Below, one piece after another: positions 51,623-62,178 of a stretch of 64,000 nt of DNA. The notes under the pieces are model-generated. The model saw nothing but the letters and a program-made list of their open reading frames with translations. It made no database searches and was not told where the DNA came from. The stretch covers positions 51,516 through 115,515 of the forward strand of contig JAFQIE010000037.1 of assembly GCA_017397645.1 (NCBI GenBank), written 5' to 3'. The position numbers and the translations under genes are program-made. The stretch comes from Lachnospiraceae bacterium. GTDB taxonomy: Bacteria; Bacillota; Clostridia; Lachnospirales; Lachnospiraceae. Numbering within the stretch: position 1 is the first letter of the stretch; every line of letters begins with the position of its first letter.

Positions 51623-52300
51623 ATGTATGGGGTAAAGGATATCATTAAAAAATCATTTGTGGAGGGCTACAGCGCAGTTGACATTACTACAAAAACAGTA
51701 GTGATTGCACTGCTGATTACAGCTGTACTGTCACTCTATATTTTCTTTTTATACAGAGCAATCACGCGAAAAACCTTCTATTCAAAGAACTTCAATATTT
51801 CCCTTGTGGGTGTTGCGCTGATTACCGCAGCAATTATCATTACCATCCAATCCAGTATCGTGGTTTCACTGGGCATGGTTGGTGCATTATCTATTGTCCG
51901 GTTCCGTACTGCAGTAAAGGACCCGCTGGATTTGATGTTTTTGTTCTGGGCCATCAGCACCGGTATTATTTGTGGCGCAGGTTTTGCGGAATTTGCGGTA
52001 TTGCTGACCATTATTATGACCATTATGGTCTTTGTGCTAAACCATATTCCTCTTGCAAAAGCGCCTATGATTCTCATCGTAAATGCAGTGAACGATTTAA
52101 AGGAAGAAGAAATTATGGAGGTTGTAAAGAAAAGGACGGCGTATTCCGGCGTGAAGTCAAGAAATCTTACGCCGACTTCTCTTGACCTGACAATTGAGCT
52201 TCGGACAAAAGAAGATGCGGACCTTATCAGAGATATTCAGGCAATTGAGGGAGTTCAAAGCGTGGCATTATTAAAGCACGACGGAGAAACCGGTTTTTAA
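51623..52300 (+). CDS. DUF4956 membrane protein
   Basis: A 225-residue protein with four to five hydrophobic segments (~25-45, 58-77, 78-95, 105-145) and the family motif GMVGALSIVRFRTAVKDP (~95-112), then a soluble C-terminal domain (~150-225). DUF4956 has no known function, but is found beside VTC-domain and CotH genes in many bacteria, matching this arrangement. Start 51623, 30 bases after the VTC gene. Confidence 0.88.
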   Translation: MYGVKDIIKKSFVEGYSAVDITTKTVVIALLITAVLSLYIFFLYRAITRKTFYSKNFNISLVGVALITAAIIITIQSSIVVSLGMVGALSIVRFRTAVKDPLDLMFLFWAISTGIICGAGFAEFAVLLTIIMTIMVFVLNHIPLAKAPMILIVNAVNDLKEEEIMEVVKKRTAYSGVKSRNLTPTSLDLTIELRTKEDADLIRDIQAIEGVQSVALLKHDGETGF

Positions 52301-52331
52301 CTTTTGTAAAAAAGTAATTTGGGGAAGTACT

Positions 52332-54555
52332 ATGAATAGAACCAGAAAACTCCTATTACTTATGCTGCTTTTGTTGATTGCAGCAGAGGTGTTACTGGAG
52401 ACAAATGTTACAGATAAAAACAAAATGTTGTTGTCCCGGTTGGAAGAGCAGGCAAAGGAAAGTGTTTATCGGGTTGATTGTGGGGAATGTGATGAACTGA
52501 TATTACCCTGGCGAGACGATGCAGGACAGGAGTACCTGTTTTTGCCCTCATCCGCAGAAAAGTACGACTTGATAAAGGACAGCAATGCGTCAGACGGCCC
52601 GGGGATAACGGTGATGCAGTCATCGGAAGTTGCTTCGGTTTTTGTCATATTAAAGAATGATACGCTGGAAGTTGTTGACGGAAACAAGGGGTATCAGGCA
52701 CCGGCCCATGTGACCATTATTGACGAAAACGGGGAGGTGGAGTATTCAAAGGATTTAGAGTATATAAAGACCCGCGGCAACTCCACTTACGAGGGGGAAA
52801 AAAGCCTTACGAGATTAGGCTCACCCACTCTAAGTCTTTGTTAGGGATGAGCGCCGCCAAGGAATGGATCCTTTTGACGAATGTGTCTGACCGTTCGTTG
52901 CTGAAAAATAGTTTAGCGCAGGATTTTGCCGCCAATCACACTGATTTGTCCGGTGCAGTAAATAAACCGGTAGATTTGTATATTAACGGAGAGTATCGGG
53001 GAAGCTATCTGCTCAGCGAAAAAGTGCAGGTGGGAGACGGTTATATTGAAATTGACGATTTAGAAAAAGGAACAGTATTGTCAATGGAGAGACGGAAGAT
53101 GTCCAATATCACCAAGTTGTTGAGGATGGCATCAGTTATGTAGCAGGCATTTCCAGTCCCCGGGATATTAGCGGCGGCTACTTGGTGGAGATGGTGCCGG
53201 AAGATCTTTTAGATGGATCGCTCTCATGGTTTTATACAAATAACGGAACCTTATTCAGAATCAAGAAACCAAAGTATGCCTCCAAGGAAGAGGTTTGTTA
53301 CATTAAGGGGATTTTTGATGAGGTGGAATTGGCATTATCCACAGAGGATGGAATCAATCCCCGTACAGGAAGGCATTATTCCGAAATCATTGATGTGGAT
53401 ACCTGGGTTCAGAAATACTTATTTGAGTTGTTTTTTGAGAATGGCGACATGGACTATGCGTCAATGTTTTATTATAAAGATGCCGACAGCACAGACTCCA
53501 AACTGTATGCGGGAACCCCGTGGGATTATGATTTGTGCCTGCAAAACACAATGGGGCCGGATTGCTTTCCCTATTTCCACGAGATGTATTTGCGCAAGGA
53601 GTTGCTTCAATTTGAGGAGGTACAAACAGCATTTGAACATACATATGAGACCATGTTTGCACCTTTTATTCAAGAAGATTTAGACGCCTATCTGGCACAA
53701 AAAGAACAGGAAATCTCAGGCACTTATGGTATGAATGCAATCCGTTGGAGCAAATATAGCAATACGACCAAAAGTTATTCCGCCGGGTATGCTTCGCTTT
53801 CAGCAAATGTGGACTATCTTTCTAAAAGATTGAAGGCTTCTGCTACGGCCCTATCCAACTGGATTTATGACAAGGACAAATATTGCGTGATCTCATTTCC
53901 GGAGTCTTATCAGGAATTTCTGGTAGAAAAAGGGACAAAAACTGATTTTAATCTTCCTATTTACGCTGATTATGTCGGCTTGTTTGATGGATGGAAGGAT
54001 GCGGAAGGCCATTGGTATAACCACGGGGCAGTTGTGGAAAAGGATATGGAGTATTACGCTGACACCTTGGATTTGCCACAAATTTTTTCTGCTGATGAAG
54101 CGGAACTGATGGAAATGGATTTCTCCAGGGTATCCCCTGAATTATTGAAAAAGATGATTGTGGGATTGCGGAGGTTGCGAACCGGGAATCAGGAAGCCTT
54201 GGAGTTGCCGGAACCGGTAGTTGAGGTCTCCGGTAATACGGTAACCGATGAGGTTGTAATCCGTTTTTTAAACTATGACGGTTCCCTATGGCAAACCCTC
54301 TCCGTGCCCAGAGGAAGCACATTGCAGCAGATTCCCATACCGGAATGGGAGGATGGGATATTTGTACAATGGCGGAGAATGGATAGTGCCGAACATTTAG
54401 ATGTAAACACCTATCTGCTGGAATCTACGATATATGAAGCAGAGTGGATATATATCCCGTATCTGATAGAAAATGGGCTTGCCATTTCAGGGAAAAGTAT
54501 AGACGAAATAGATATTGAAATGCTCGAGAATGTATTCAAACGGTTTGAGGAATGA
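52332..54555 (+). pseudogene. CotH-like kinase-family surface protein gene, broken by two frameshifts
   Basis: Three consecutive reading-frame pieces (52332-52844, 52838-53143, frame of 53182-54555) join into one ~740-residue CotH-like protein if two single-base deletions are corrected. The first is in A6 at 52798-52803: one more A (or a -1 shift) turns GEKSLTRL into GEKKPYEIRLTHSKS and runs into LLGMSAAKEWILLTN. The second is in A5 at 53064-53068, where the same repair continues into NSIVNGETEDVQYHQ and GGYLVEMVPED. The protein has an N-terminal signal anchor, the CotH core (TRGNST, ILLTNVSDRSLLKN, AGTPWDYDLCLQN) and a C-terminal InlB-type repeat region. CotH proteins act as protein kinases or cell-surface adhesins. 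Either a pseudogene, a slippage-expressed gene or sequencing error. Confidence 0.75.
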
Positions 54556-54616
54556 TATATTTACCAAGGCTCGCGTTTTAAAAGGTAACCTGAACTGATA
54601 AGGAAGGGGTAACGAC

Positions 54617-56608
54617 ATGGACAAATTTATATTACATTCAGAATATTCCCCCACCGGCGATCAGCCCCGGGCGATTGCGGAATTGGTAGAAGGCTTCAGG
54701 CAGGGCAATCAGTTCCAGACCTTGCTTGGCGTTACCGGGTCCGGTAAAACATTTACCATGGCAAATGTAATTGCGGCTTTGAATAAACCTACCTTGGTCA
54801 TTGCTCACAATAAGACTCTCGCAGCACAGCTCTACGGAGAATTCAAGGAGTTCTTCCCGGAGAATGCAGTGGAGTACTTTGTGTCCTACTACGATTACTA
54901 TCAACCGGAGGCTTATGTGCCCTCTTCGGATACTTATATTGCGAAGGATTCCTCTATCAATGAGGAAATTGATAAACTGAGATTGTCTGCTACTGCTTCT
55001 TTGACAGAACGAAAAGATGTAGTGGTGGTTGCCAGCGTGTCCTGCATCTATGGTTTGGGAAGTCCGGACGAATATCAGGATATGATTGTGTCCCTGCGTC
55101 CCGGTATGGTGAAGGACAGGGAACAGGTACTTCGGGAATTGGTGGATATCCAGTACATGAGAAATGACATGGACTTGCAACGGGGGTGTTTCCGTGTCCG
55201 CGGAGACGTGGTAGAGGTGAATCCTGCGCAAGGCGGTGATTATTATATCCGCATCGAGTTTTTCGGTGATGAAATCGACCGGATTGCCCAAGTAGAGCCA
55301 CTCAGCGGAAAGATGCATGCTACTTTAGAACATGTGGCTATTTTTCCGGCCTCCCATTATGTAGTCTCTCAGGATAAAATCAATGCGGCCTGTGATAATA
55401 TTGAAGCGGAACTGGAAGAACGGGTCCGCTACTTCAAAGGAGAAGATAAACTGATTGAGGCGCAACGCATTGCAGAGCGCACCAATTTTGATGTGGAGAT
55501 GCTTAGGGAGACGGGTTTTTGCTCCGGTATTGAGAATTACTCGAGACATCTGAACGGACTGCCGGAAGGAGCACCGCCGTTGACCTTGATGGATTTCTTC
55601 AAGGAAGATTTTTTGATTATTATTGACGAGTCCCATATGACGATTCCCCAAATCCGTGGTATGTACGCGGGAGACCGTTCTCGTAAGACAACGTTGGTAG
55701 AGTATGGCTTCCGTTTGCCATCGGCACTGGACAATCGCCCTTTGAATTTTGGCGAGTTTGAGAGTCATGTTGACCAAATGCTGTTCGTTTCTGCCACACC
55801 CTCGGACTACGAGGCAGACCACGAATTGTTACGTACAGAGCAAATCATACGTCCTACGGGACTTTTGGACCCGGAGGTGGATGTGCGCCCGGTAGAGGGA
55901 CAGATCGACGATCTTGTGGGCGAAGTAAACCGGGTGGTATCTGAGAAGGGCAAAGTGCTGATTACCACTTTAACCAAACGTATGGCGGAGGATTTGACCG
56001 ATTATATGAGAGAGGTGGGTATTCGCGTGAAGTATCTGCACTCGGATATTGATACCTTGGAGCGTGCGGAAATCATTCGCGATATGCGCCTGGATGTGTT
56101 TGATGTGTTAGTGGGTATCAACCTGCTTAGAGAGGGGTTGGATATCCCGGAGATTTCTCTTGTGGCGATTTTGGATGCAGATAAAGAGGGCTTTCTGCGA
56201 AGTGCCACTTCTTTGATTCAGACCATCGGCCGTGCGGCGAGAAATGCGCAGGGTAGGGTGGTGATGTACGCGGATGTGATTACGGATTCCATGCGGGTGG
56301 CCATTGATGAGACCAATAGGCGTCGTGAGATCCAAATGAAGTACAACGAAGAGCACGGCATTACCCCCCAGACCATTCAAAAAGCCGTCAGGGATTTGAT
56401 TAGCATTTCTAAAGCGATTGCCAAGGAAGAGATGCGATTTGAAAAAGATCCTGAATCCATGACGCGCAAAGAATTGGAGAAATTGATTAATGACATCCAG
56501 AAGCAGATGCGTACTGCGGCAGCAGAATTGGATTTCGAATCGGCAGCAGAACTGCGTGACAAGATGCTGGAATTAAAGATGAAGTTGCAGGAATTTGACA
56601 AAGAATAA
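54617..56608 (+). CDS. uvrB: Excinuclease ABC subunit UvrB
   Basis: A 663-residue protein of full family length with Walker [16 protein letters not shown] (~38-52), the beta-hairpin region [18 protein letters not shown], helicase motifs [13 protein letters not shown] and [11 protein letters not shown], and a C-terminal UVR domain ([20 protein letters not shown]) that contacts UvrC. With UvrA it verifies DNA lesions in nucleotide excision repair. It precedes uvrA by 50 bases, the usual uvrBA order in Firmicutes. Start ATG 54617 with AAGGAAGGGG upstream. Confidence 0.97.
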   Translation: MDKFILHSEYSPTGDQPRAIAELVEGFRQGNQFQTLLGVTGSGKTFTMANVIAALNKPTLVIAHNKTLAAQLYGEFKEFFPENAVEYFVSYYDYYQPEAYVPSSDTYIAKDSSINEEIDKLRLSATASLTERKDVVVVASVSCIYGLGSPDEYQDMIVSLRPGMVKDREQVLRELVDIQYMRNDMDLQRGCFRVRGDVVEVNPAQGGDYYIRIEFFGDEIDRIAQVEPLSGKMHATLEHVAIFPASHYVVSQDKINAACDNIEAELEERVRYFKGEDKLIEAQRIAERTNFDVEMLRETGFCSGIENYSRHLNGLPEGAPPLTLMDFFKEDFLIIIDESHMTIPQIRGMYAGDRSRKTTLVEYGFRLPSALDNRPLNFGEFESHVDQMLFVSATPSDYEADHELLRTEQIIRPTGLLDPEVDVRPVEGQIDDLVGEVNRVVSEKGKVLITTLTKRMAEDLTDYMREVGIRVKYLHSDIDTLERAEIIRDMRLDVFDVLVGINLLREGLDIPEISLVAILDADKEGFLRSATSLIQTIGRAARNAQGRVVMYADVITDSMRVAIDETNRRREIQMKYNEEHGITPQTIQKAVRDLISISKAIAKEEMRFEKDPESMTRKELEKLINDIQKQMRTAAAELDFESAAELRDKMLELKMKLQEFDKE

Positions 56609-56661
56609 TGACAGGATAAATTGGAATCCTAAATCAGGACAGGAACAGATAGGAATTCGTG

Positions 56662-59526
56662 ATGGAAGAAGTTAAGAAAATACGCCCCCGGGAGTATATC
56701 AAAATCCGAGGGGCATGCGAACACAATCTAAAGAATATTGATGTGGATATTCCAAGGAATGAACTGGTGGTTCTGACAGGTATGTCAGGTTCCGGTAAGT
56801 CATCCCTTGCTTTTGATACCATTTATGCAGAAGGACAGAGGCGCTATATGGAGTCTTTGTCTTCTTATGCACGACAGTTTTTGGGGCAGATGGAGAAACC
56901 AAATGTGGAGCGTATTGACGGCCTATCACCCGCTATTTCCATTGACCAAAAATCTACCAATCGTAATCCCCGTTCCACGGTGGGAACTGTAACTGAGATA
57001 TACGATTACTTCCGTTTGCTTTATGCCAGAATCGGAATTCCACACTGCCCGGAATGTGGCAGAGAGATTTCCAAACAGAGTGTGGACCAGATGGTGGACC
57101 GAATTATGGAATTGCCGGAGGGAACTAAAATTCAGGTTTTGGCACCCGTTGTCCGGGGACGCAAGGGTGAGCATGCCAAGGTGCTGGACAGAGCCAAGAG
57201 AAGCGGTTATGTCCGTGTCCGCATTGATGGCAGTTTGTATGAATTGACAGAAGAAATTTCGTTGGATAAGAATATCAAACATAATATTGAAATCGTAGTC
57301 GACCGATTGGTGGTAAAACAGGGCATTGAACGCCGTTTGGCGGATTCTGTGGAGAATGTACTGGGATTGGCGGATGGGTTGCTTTTGGTGGATGTCATCG
57401 ATGGAGAGCCTCTCACCTTCAGTCAGAGTTTTGCCTGCCCGGACTGCGGCGTGGCCATCAGTGAGATAGAACCCAGAAGTTTCTCCTTTAACAATCCTTT
57501 TGGTGCCTGCCCCGGATGTTTCGGTTTGGGCTACAAGATGGAATTTGACATTGATCTGATGATTCCGGATAAGAAAAAGAGTATTAAAGAGGGAGCCATT
57601 GCAGTGATAGGATGGCAGTCCTGTGCGGATAAGGGAAGCTTTACCAATGCGACCTTGCAAGCTTTGTGCAGAGAGTATCATTTTGACTTGGAAACGCCCT
57701 TCCGGGAGTATTCGGAGGAGGCAAAGAATGTTCTGCTATATGGTACCGATGGTAAAGAAGTAGAAGTGCATTATCAGGGACAACGCGGCAGGGGAGTATA
57801 TCCTGTGGCGTTTGAAGGTCTGATTAAAAATGTGGAACGCAGATATAAAGAGACTTTTTCGGAAACTATGAAGCAGGAATACGAAAGCTTTATGCGCATT
57901 ACACCATGTAAAGAGTGCGGTGGTATGCGTCTGAAAAAGGAGGCTTTGGCAGTTACTGTCTGCGACAAGAATATTCATGAGATTACGTCCGTTTCCGTGA
58001 AAGATTTGCATGCGTTTTTACAGACCATGGAGTTGACTAAACAGCAGCAACTCATTGGTAACCAGATACTCAAAGAGATTTCTGCCCGCGTGAAATTTTT
58101 GATGGATGTGGGCCTGGACTATTTGTCCCTGTCCCGCAATACGGGTACTCTCTCCGGTGGGGAAGCGCAAAGAATCCGTCTGGCCACTCAGATTGGTTCC
58201 GGTTTGGTGGGTGTGTGTTATATTTTGGACGAGCCCAGCATCGGACTACATCAAAGAGATAATGACAAATTGTTGGGAACCTTACGCAGTCTGAAGGATT
58301 TGGGTAACACGTTGATTGTGGTGGAGCATGATGAAGATACTATGCTGGCCGCAGATTATATTGTGGATATCGGTCCCGGTGCCGGCTCCCATGGTGGAGA
58401 AGTGGTGGCTTGCGGAACTGCTGAGGATATTATGCAGGTGGAGGAGTCCATCACAGGGCAATATCTTTCCGGAAAATGCTGCATTCCTGTGCCTAAGGAG
58501 CGCAGAATCCCTCAGGGAAGTATTAAGGTAGTAGGAGCGAAAGAAAATAACCTAAAGAATATTGATGTGGAATTTCCGTTAGGCGTTATGACCTGCGTTA
58601 CGGGTGTGTCCGGTTCAGGCAAGAGCTCCCTGGTAAATGAGATTCTTTACAAGCATCTTGCCAGAGATTTGAATCGGGCAAGATGTATCCCCGGAAAGCA
58701 CGAGGATATCCTTGGATTAGAGCAATTAGATAAGGTGATTGATATTGACCAGTCCCCCATCGGCCGTACGCCCCGCTCCAATCCGGCTACTTACACCGGT
58801 GTGTTTGACCAGATCCGTGATTTATTTGCCTCCACGGCGGATGCAAAAGCAAAGGGATACGGAAAAGGACGTTTCAGCTTCAATGTGAAGGGGGGAAGAT
58901 GTGAGGCGTGTAGTGGAGATGGTATCGTTAAGATAGAGATGCATTTCCTGCCGGATGTATATGTACCCTGCGAGGTGTGTGGCGGTAAGCGCTACAATCG
59001 CGAAACATTGGAAGTAAAATACAAGGGTAAGAGCATTTTTGATGTGCTGGATATGACTGTGGAGGAGGCACTTCCCTTCTTTGAACATTTGCCCTCCATC
59101 CGCAGAAAAATTGAAACATTAAATGATGTGGGATTGTCCTATATCAAATTGGGACAACCTTCCACCACTTTGTCCGGTGGCGAAGCGCAACGTATTAAGT
59201 TGGCTACGGAACTCAGCAAACGAAGTACGGGAAAGACCATTTATATCTTGGATGAACCTACCACCGGTTTGCATTTCGCAGACGTGCATAAATTAGTAGA
59301 GATTCTGCATAGATTAGCAGATGGCGGCAATACCGTGGTGGTTATTGAGCATAATCTGGATGTGATTAAGACGGCGGATTATATCATTGATATCGGTCCC
59401 GAAGGCGGAGATGGCGGTGGTACTGTTGTGGCTTGTGGTACGCCGGAACAGGTGGCGAAGCATCCGAAATCTTACACGGGAATTTATGTCAAAAAAATGT
59501 TGGAGAGAGAAAAAGGAAACAATTAG
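56662..59526 (+). CDS. uvrA: Excinuclease ABC subunit UvrA
   Basis: A 954-residue protein with two ABC-type ATPase units (Walker [14 protein letters not shown] near 37-49 and [14 protein letters not shown] near 650) and signatures [12 protein letters not shown] and [12 protein letters not shown], plus zinc-binding cysteine sets CPECG (~130) and the CEAC/CEVC pair (~755-780). It recognises helix-distorting lesions together with UvrB. ATG 56662 is chosen (AGGA at 56651-56654); a GTG lies three bases before it. Length and motifs are standard. Confidence 0.97.
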   Translation: MEEVKKIRPREYIKIRGACEHNLKNIDVDIPRNELVVLTGMSGSGKSSLAFDTIYAEGQRRYMESLSSYARQFLGQMEKPNVERIDGLSPAISIDQKSTNRNPRSTVGTVTEIYDYFRLLYARIGIPHCPECGREISKQSVDQMVDRIMELPEGTKIQVLAPVVRGRKGEHAKVLDRAKRSGYVRVRIDGSLYELTEEISLDKNIKHNIEIVVDRLVVKQGIERRLADSVENVLGLADGLLLVDVIDGEPLTFSQSFACPDCGVAISEIEPRSFSFNNPFGACPGCFGLGYKMEFDIDLMIPDKKKSIKEGAIAVIGWQSCADKGSFTNATLQALCREYHFDLETPFREYSEEAKNVLLYGTDGKEVEVHYQGQRGRGVYPVAFEGLIKNVERRYKETFSETMKQEYESFMRITPCKECGGMRLKKEALAVTVCDKNIHEITSVSVKDLHAFLQTMELTKQQQLIGNQILKEISARVKFLMDVGLDYLSLSRNTGTLSGGEAQRIRLATQIGSGLVGVCYILDEPSIGLHQRDNDKLLGTLRSLKDLGNTLIVVEHDEDTMLAADYIVDIGPGAGSHGGEVVACGTAEDIMQVEESITGQYLSGKCCIPVPKERRIPQGSIKVVGAKENNLKNIDVEFPLGVMTCVTGVSGSGKSSLVNEILYKHLARDLNRARCIPGKHEDILGLEQLDKVIDIDQSPIGRTPRSNPATYTGVFDQIRDLFASTADAKAKGYGKGRFSFNVKGGRCEACSGDGIVKIEMHFLPDVYVPCEVCGGKRYNRETLEVKYKGKSIFDVLDMTVEEALPFFEHLPSIRRKIETLNDVGLSYIKLGQPSTTLSGGEAQRIKLATELSKRSTGKTIYILDEPTTGLHFADVHKLVEILHRLADGGNTVVVIEHNLDVIKTADYIIDIGPEGGDGGGTVVACGTPEQVAKHPKSYTGIYVKKMLEREKGNN

Positions 59527-59558
59527 GAAAATAAATCAAAATTTTTTCTAAAAGTCCT

Positions 59559-59586
59559 TTGAAAATCCATCGTTATCAGTTATAAT
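59559..59586 (+). promoter_or_regulatory. Promoter of the GH28 gene
   Basis: TTGAAA (59559-59564), 16 bases, TATAAT (59581-59586), 75 bases before the start codon. Confidence 0.75.
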
Positions 59587-59661
59587 AACAAGCGTGAATA
59601 TGCTGATATTTACAAAATGATTTGAGTAAACAAAACCAATTTGAAAGGCGGTACATTTATA

Positions 59662-60990
59662 ATGTATAACGTAAAAGATTTCGGCGCTGTGGGAAATGGT
59701 GTGAACCTTGATTCTCCTGCGATTCAAAAGGCCATCGACACTTGTTCTGAAAATGGAGGAGGTACCGTGTTTTTGCCCGCAGGCAAATATGTCTGCGGTA
59801 CCATACATATGAAGTCCCATGTGCATTTGTTGTTTGAAAAATGTGCAGTGATTTTGGGAAGCAAGAACATTGCTGACTTTGATCCCTTGGAGGAGAATCC
59901 TTCCAATAGCGAGTATCAGGATTTGAGCCACAGTTATTTCCATCACAGTCTGTTCCATGCAGATAATGTGGAGGACATAGCGATTACCGGTTTCGGTAAA
60001 ATCGACATGCAGTCTGAGTGGGAAGTGACCGATACCTGGTGCAGAGCTTGCAAGATTATCGCATTTAAAGAGTGTAGAGAAGTTATCATCAGAGATTTGG
60101 TGATGCTGAATGCCACTGACTTGGCAGTGTACCTGGCAGGTTGTGAGTATGTGACTATTTCAGGCCTGAACATAGCTGCTCATGTGGACGGTATCAGCCC
60201 TGACTGCTGTAGAAATGTGACCATCTCTGACTGTATTGTGGATACCGGAGATGACGCTATTGTGCCCAAATGTTCCTATACCTTGGGTTATTGGAAGGCG
60301 ATGGAGAACCTGACCATCTCTAATTGCGTGTGCAGAAGCAGCGCCTCTGCCATCAAGTTTGGTACAGAGTCCAACTCTGCATTTAGAAATATCACCGTAA
60401 CCGGATGTACTATCTATAATACCGGTTTGAAGGGATTGGCGATTCAGGCATGTGACGGTGCGGTTATCGAGGGCCTGACCATTTCCAATATTTCTATGCA
60501 GAATGTGGGTAACCCTATTTTGATGATGATTTTGGATCGTGCAAGAGGACCTAAGCCCTGTCCTGTGGGTATTATCAGAAATGTAAATATCTCTAATGTG
60601 GTGATTACCGGCCCTTATCCTGATGAGTATCAGGTGACCATGGCACAGAATGCAAGAGATTATTTCAACAACAATGTTACCGCAAAACAGAAACCCATTC
60701 CGTTTTTGATTGCAGGTCAACCTGATAGCCCTATTCAGAACCTGACCCTGTCTAACATTACCTTCGTGGCACCCGGTGGCGGTACCGAGGAAGACAGAGA
60801 GATTAAACTGCCCGAGGTTAGAGACGGATATCCCATCAGCGATATGTTTGGACCTAAATTCCCTGCATATGGTATGTGGGCAAGACATGTGGACAATATT
60901 AAATTGTACAATGTTGAATTTATGACAGAAAAACCGGATGCGAGAGATGCGGTTGTTCTGGAAAATGTTACAAGATTTAAAAATATTTAA
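59662..60990 (+). CDS. GH28 family glycoside hydrolase (polygalacturonase-like), cytoplasmic
   Basis: A 442-residue right-handed beta-helix protein. The start KDFGAVGNGVNLDSPAIQKA is the usual pectinase N terminus, and DGISPDCCRNVTISDC followed by TGDDAI holds the paired aspartates of GH28; a Gly-His-rich third motif is replaced by KFGTESNSAFRNI. There is no signal peptide, so it should act on imported oligogalacturonides or related oligosaccharides. Start ATG 59662 with AAGGCGG upstream; the frame from 59641 adds seven residues. Own promoter; neighbours uvrA and mreB are unrelated. Exact substrate (galacturonide versus other pectin sugar) not resolved. Confidence 0.85.
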   Translation: MYNVKDFGAVGNGVNLDSPAIQKAIDTCSENGGGTVFLPAGKYVCGTIHMKSHVHLLFEKCAVILGSKNIADFDPLEENPSNSEYQDLSHSYFHHSLFHADNVEDIAITGFGKIDMQSEWEVTDTWCRACKIIAFKECREVIIRDLVMLNATDLAVYLAGCEYVTISGLNIAAHVDGISPDCCRNVTISDCIVDTGDDAIVPKCSYTLGYWKAMENLTISNCVCRSSASAIKFGTESNSAFRNITVTGCTIYNTGLKGLAIQACDGAVIEGLTISNISMQNVGNPILMMILDRARGPKPCPVGIIRNVNISNVVITGPYPDEYQVTMAQNARDYFNNNVTAKQKPIPFLIAGQPDSPIQNLTLSNITFVAPGGGTEEDREIKLPEVRDGYPISDMFGPKFPAYGMWARHVDNIKLYNVEFMTEKPDARDAVVLENVTRFKNI

Positions 60991-61005
60991 GATATTGGAT
61001 ATACT
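60976..61005 (+). promoter_or_regulatory. Possible promoter of the MreB-family gene
   Basis: TTTAAA (60976-60981), 18 bases, TATACT (61000-61005), about 45 bases before the start codon. Weak match, placed across the GH28 stop. Confidence 0.4.
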
Positions 61006-61049
61006 AACCTTTAGTGGATGTTTATCCGATAAGGAAGGAGTTATGCCGC

Positions 61050-62039
61050 ATGCAATGTACGGATATTGGAATTGACCTTGGTACAGCCAGCATATTGGTG
61101 TACATCAGAGGGAAGGGTGTTGTGCTGAAGGAGCCTTCAGTAGTAGCATTCGACAGAGATACAAATAAGATTAAAGCCATTGGTGAGGATGCGCGTTTGA
61201 TGTTGGGTAGAACACCCGGCAATATCGTGGCAGTCAGACCTCTTCGTCAGGGTGTTATTTCTGATTACACCGTGACAGAGAAAATGATGAAATATTTCAT
61301 CCAGAAAGCCATAGGCAAAAAAACCTTCAGAAAACCCCGTATCGCAGTGTGTGTACCCAGTGGCGTAACTGAAGTAGAGAAGAAGGCAGTAGAGGATGCT
61401 ACTTATCAGGCTGGTGCCAGAGAAGTATGCATCATTGAAGAGCCCATTGCAGCAGCGATTGGTGCAGGCATTGATATTTCCAAACCTTGCGGAAACATGA
61501 TTGTGGATATCGGTGGTGGTACTTCTGATATTGCGGTTATTTCCTTGGGCGGCACCGTGGTAAGTGCTTCTATCAAGGTGGCAGGCGATGATTTCGATGA
61601 GGCGATTGTGCGTCACATGCGTAAAAAACACAATCTTTTGATCGGTGAAAGAACAGCGGAAGATATCAAGATTAAAATCGGTTGCGCATATCCATTGCCC
61701 GAAGTGGAATATATGGATGTCAGGGGCCGTAATCTGGTGACGGGTCTGCCCAAAACCGTGAAGGTTTCCTCTGAGGATACAGAGGAAGCGCTTCGTGAGA
61801 TTACCTCTCAGGTGGTGGACACCATCCACAGTGTTTTAGAGAAAACACCCCCTGAGTTGGCTGCAGATATTGCAGACAGAGGCATTGTCCTTACCGGAGG
61901 CGGAAGTCTCCTCCGTGGATTGGAAGAGTTGGTATACTCCAGAACCGGCATTAACACGATGACCGCAGAGGATCCCATGACCGCAGTGGCTGTGGGAACC
62001 GGCAAATATGCAGAGTTTCTCTCCGGTTACAACGACTAA
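61050..62039 (+). CDS. mreB: Rod-shape actin homologue, MreB/Mbl family
   Basis: A 329-residue actin-fold protein of usual length: phosphate-1 loop GIDLGTASILVYI at the start, VPSGVTEVEKKAVEDA, phosphate-2 DIGGGTSDIAVISLGG and the adenosine segment ITGGGSLLRGLEE-type VLTGGGSLLRGLEELV. It organises lateral wall synthesis under the membrane. No mreC/mreD follows, as seen for Mbl-type or stand-alone copies in many Clostridia; which MreB paralogue this is cannot be decided. ATG 61050 has GGAAGGAG at 61033-61040. A terminator hairpin follows at 62088-62119. Confidence 0.93.
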   Translation: MQCTDIGIDLGTASILVYIRGKGVVLKEPSVVAFDRDTNKIKAIGEDARLMLGRTPGNIVAVRPLRQGVISDYTVTEKMMKYFIQKAIGKKTFRKPRIAVCVPSGVTEVEKKAVEDATYQAGAREVCIIEEPIAAAIGAGIDISKPCGNMIVDIGGGTSDIAVISLGGTVVSASIKVAGDDFDEAIVRHMRKKHNLLIGERTAEDIKIKIGCAYPLPEVEYMDVRGRNLVTGLPKTVKVSSEDTEEALREITSQVVDTIHSVLEKTPPELAADIADRGIVLTGGGSLLRGLEELVYSRTGINTMTAEDPMTAVAVGTGKYAEFLSGYND

Positions 62040-62087
62040 AGAGATATTTGCGGCATGTCTGTGCGGGAAATACATAAGATGTGATTT

Positions 62088-62119
62088 CAGGACTGCTTTT
62101 CAATGGGCAGTCCTGTTTT
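62088..62119 (+). terminator. Intrinsic terminator after the MreB-family gene
   Basis: CAGGACTGC (62088-62096) pairs with GCAGTCCTG (62107-62115) across a ten-base loop, followed by TTTTG. Confidence 0.75.
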
Positions 62120-62178
62120 GAATTTGTAAGAGGATGTCCCACTATGACAGGATTTCCGATACACGAAAGGAGAAGGGA

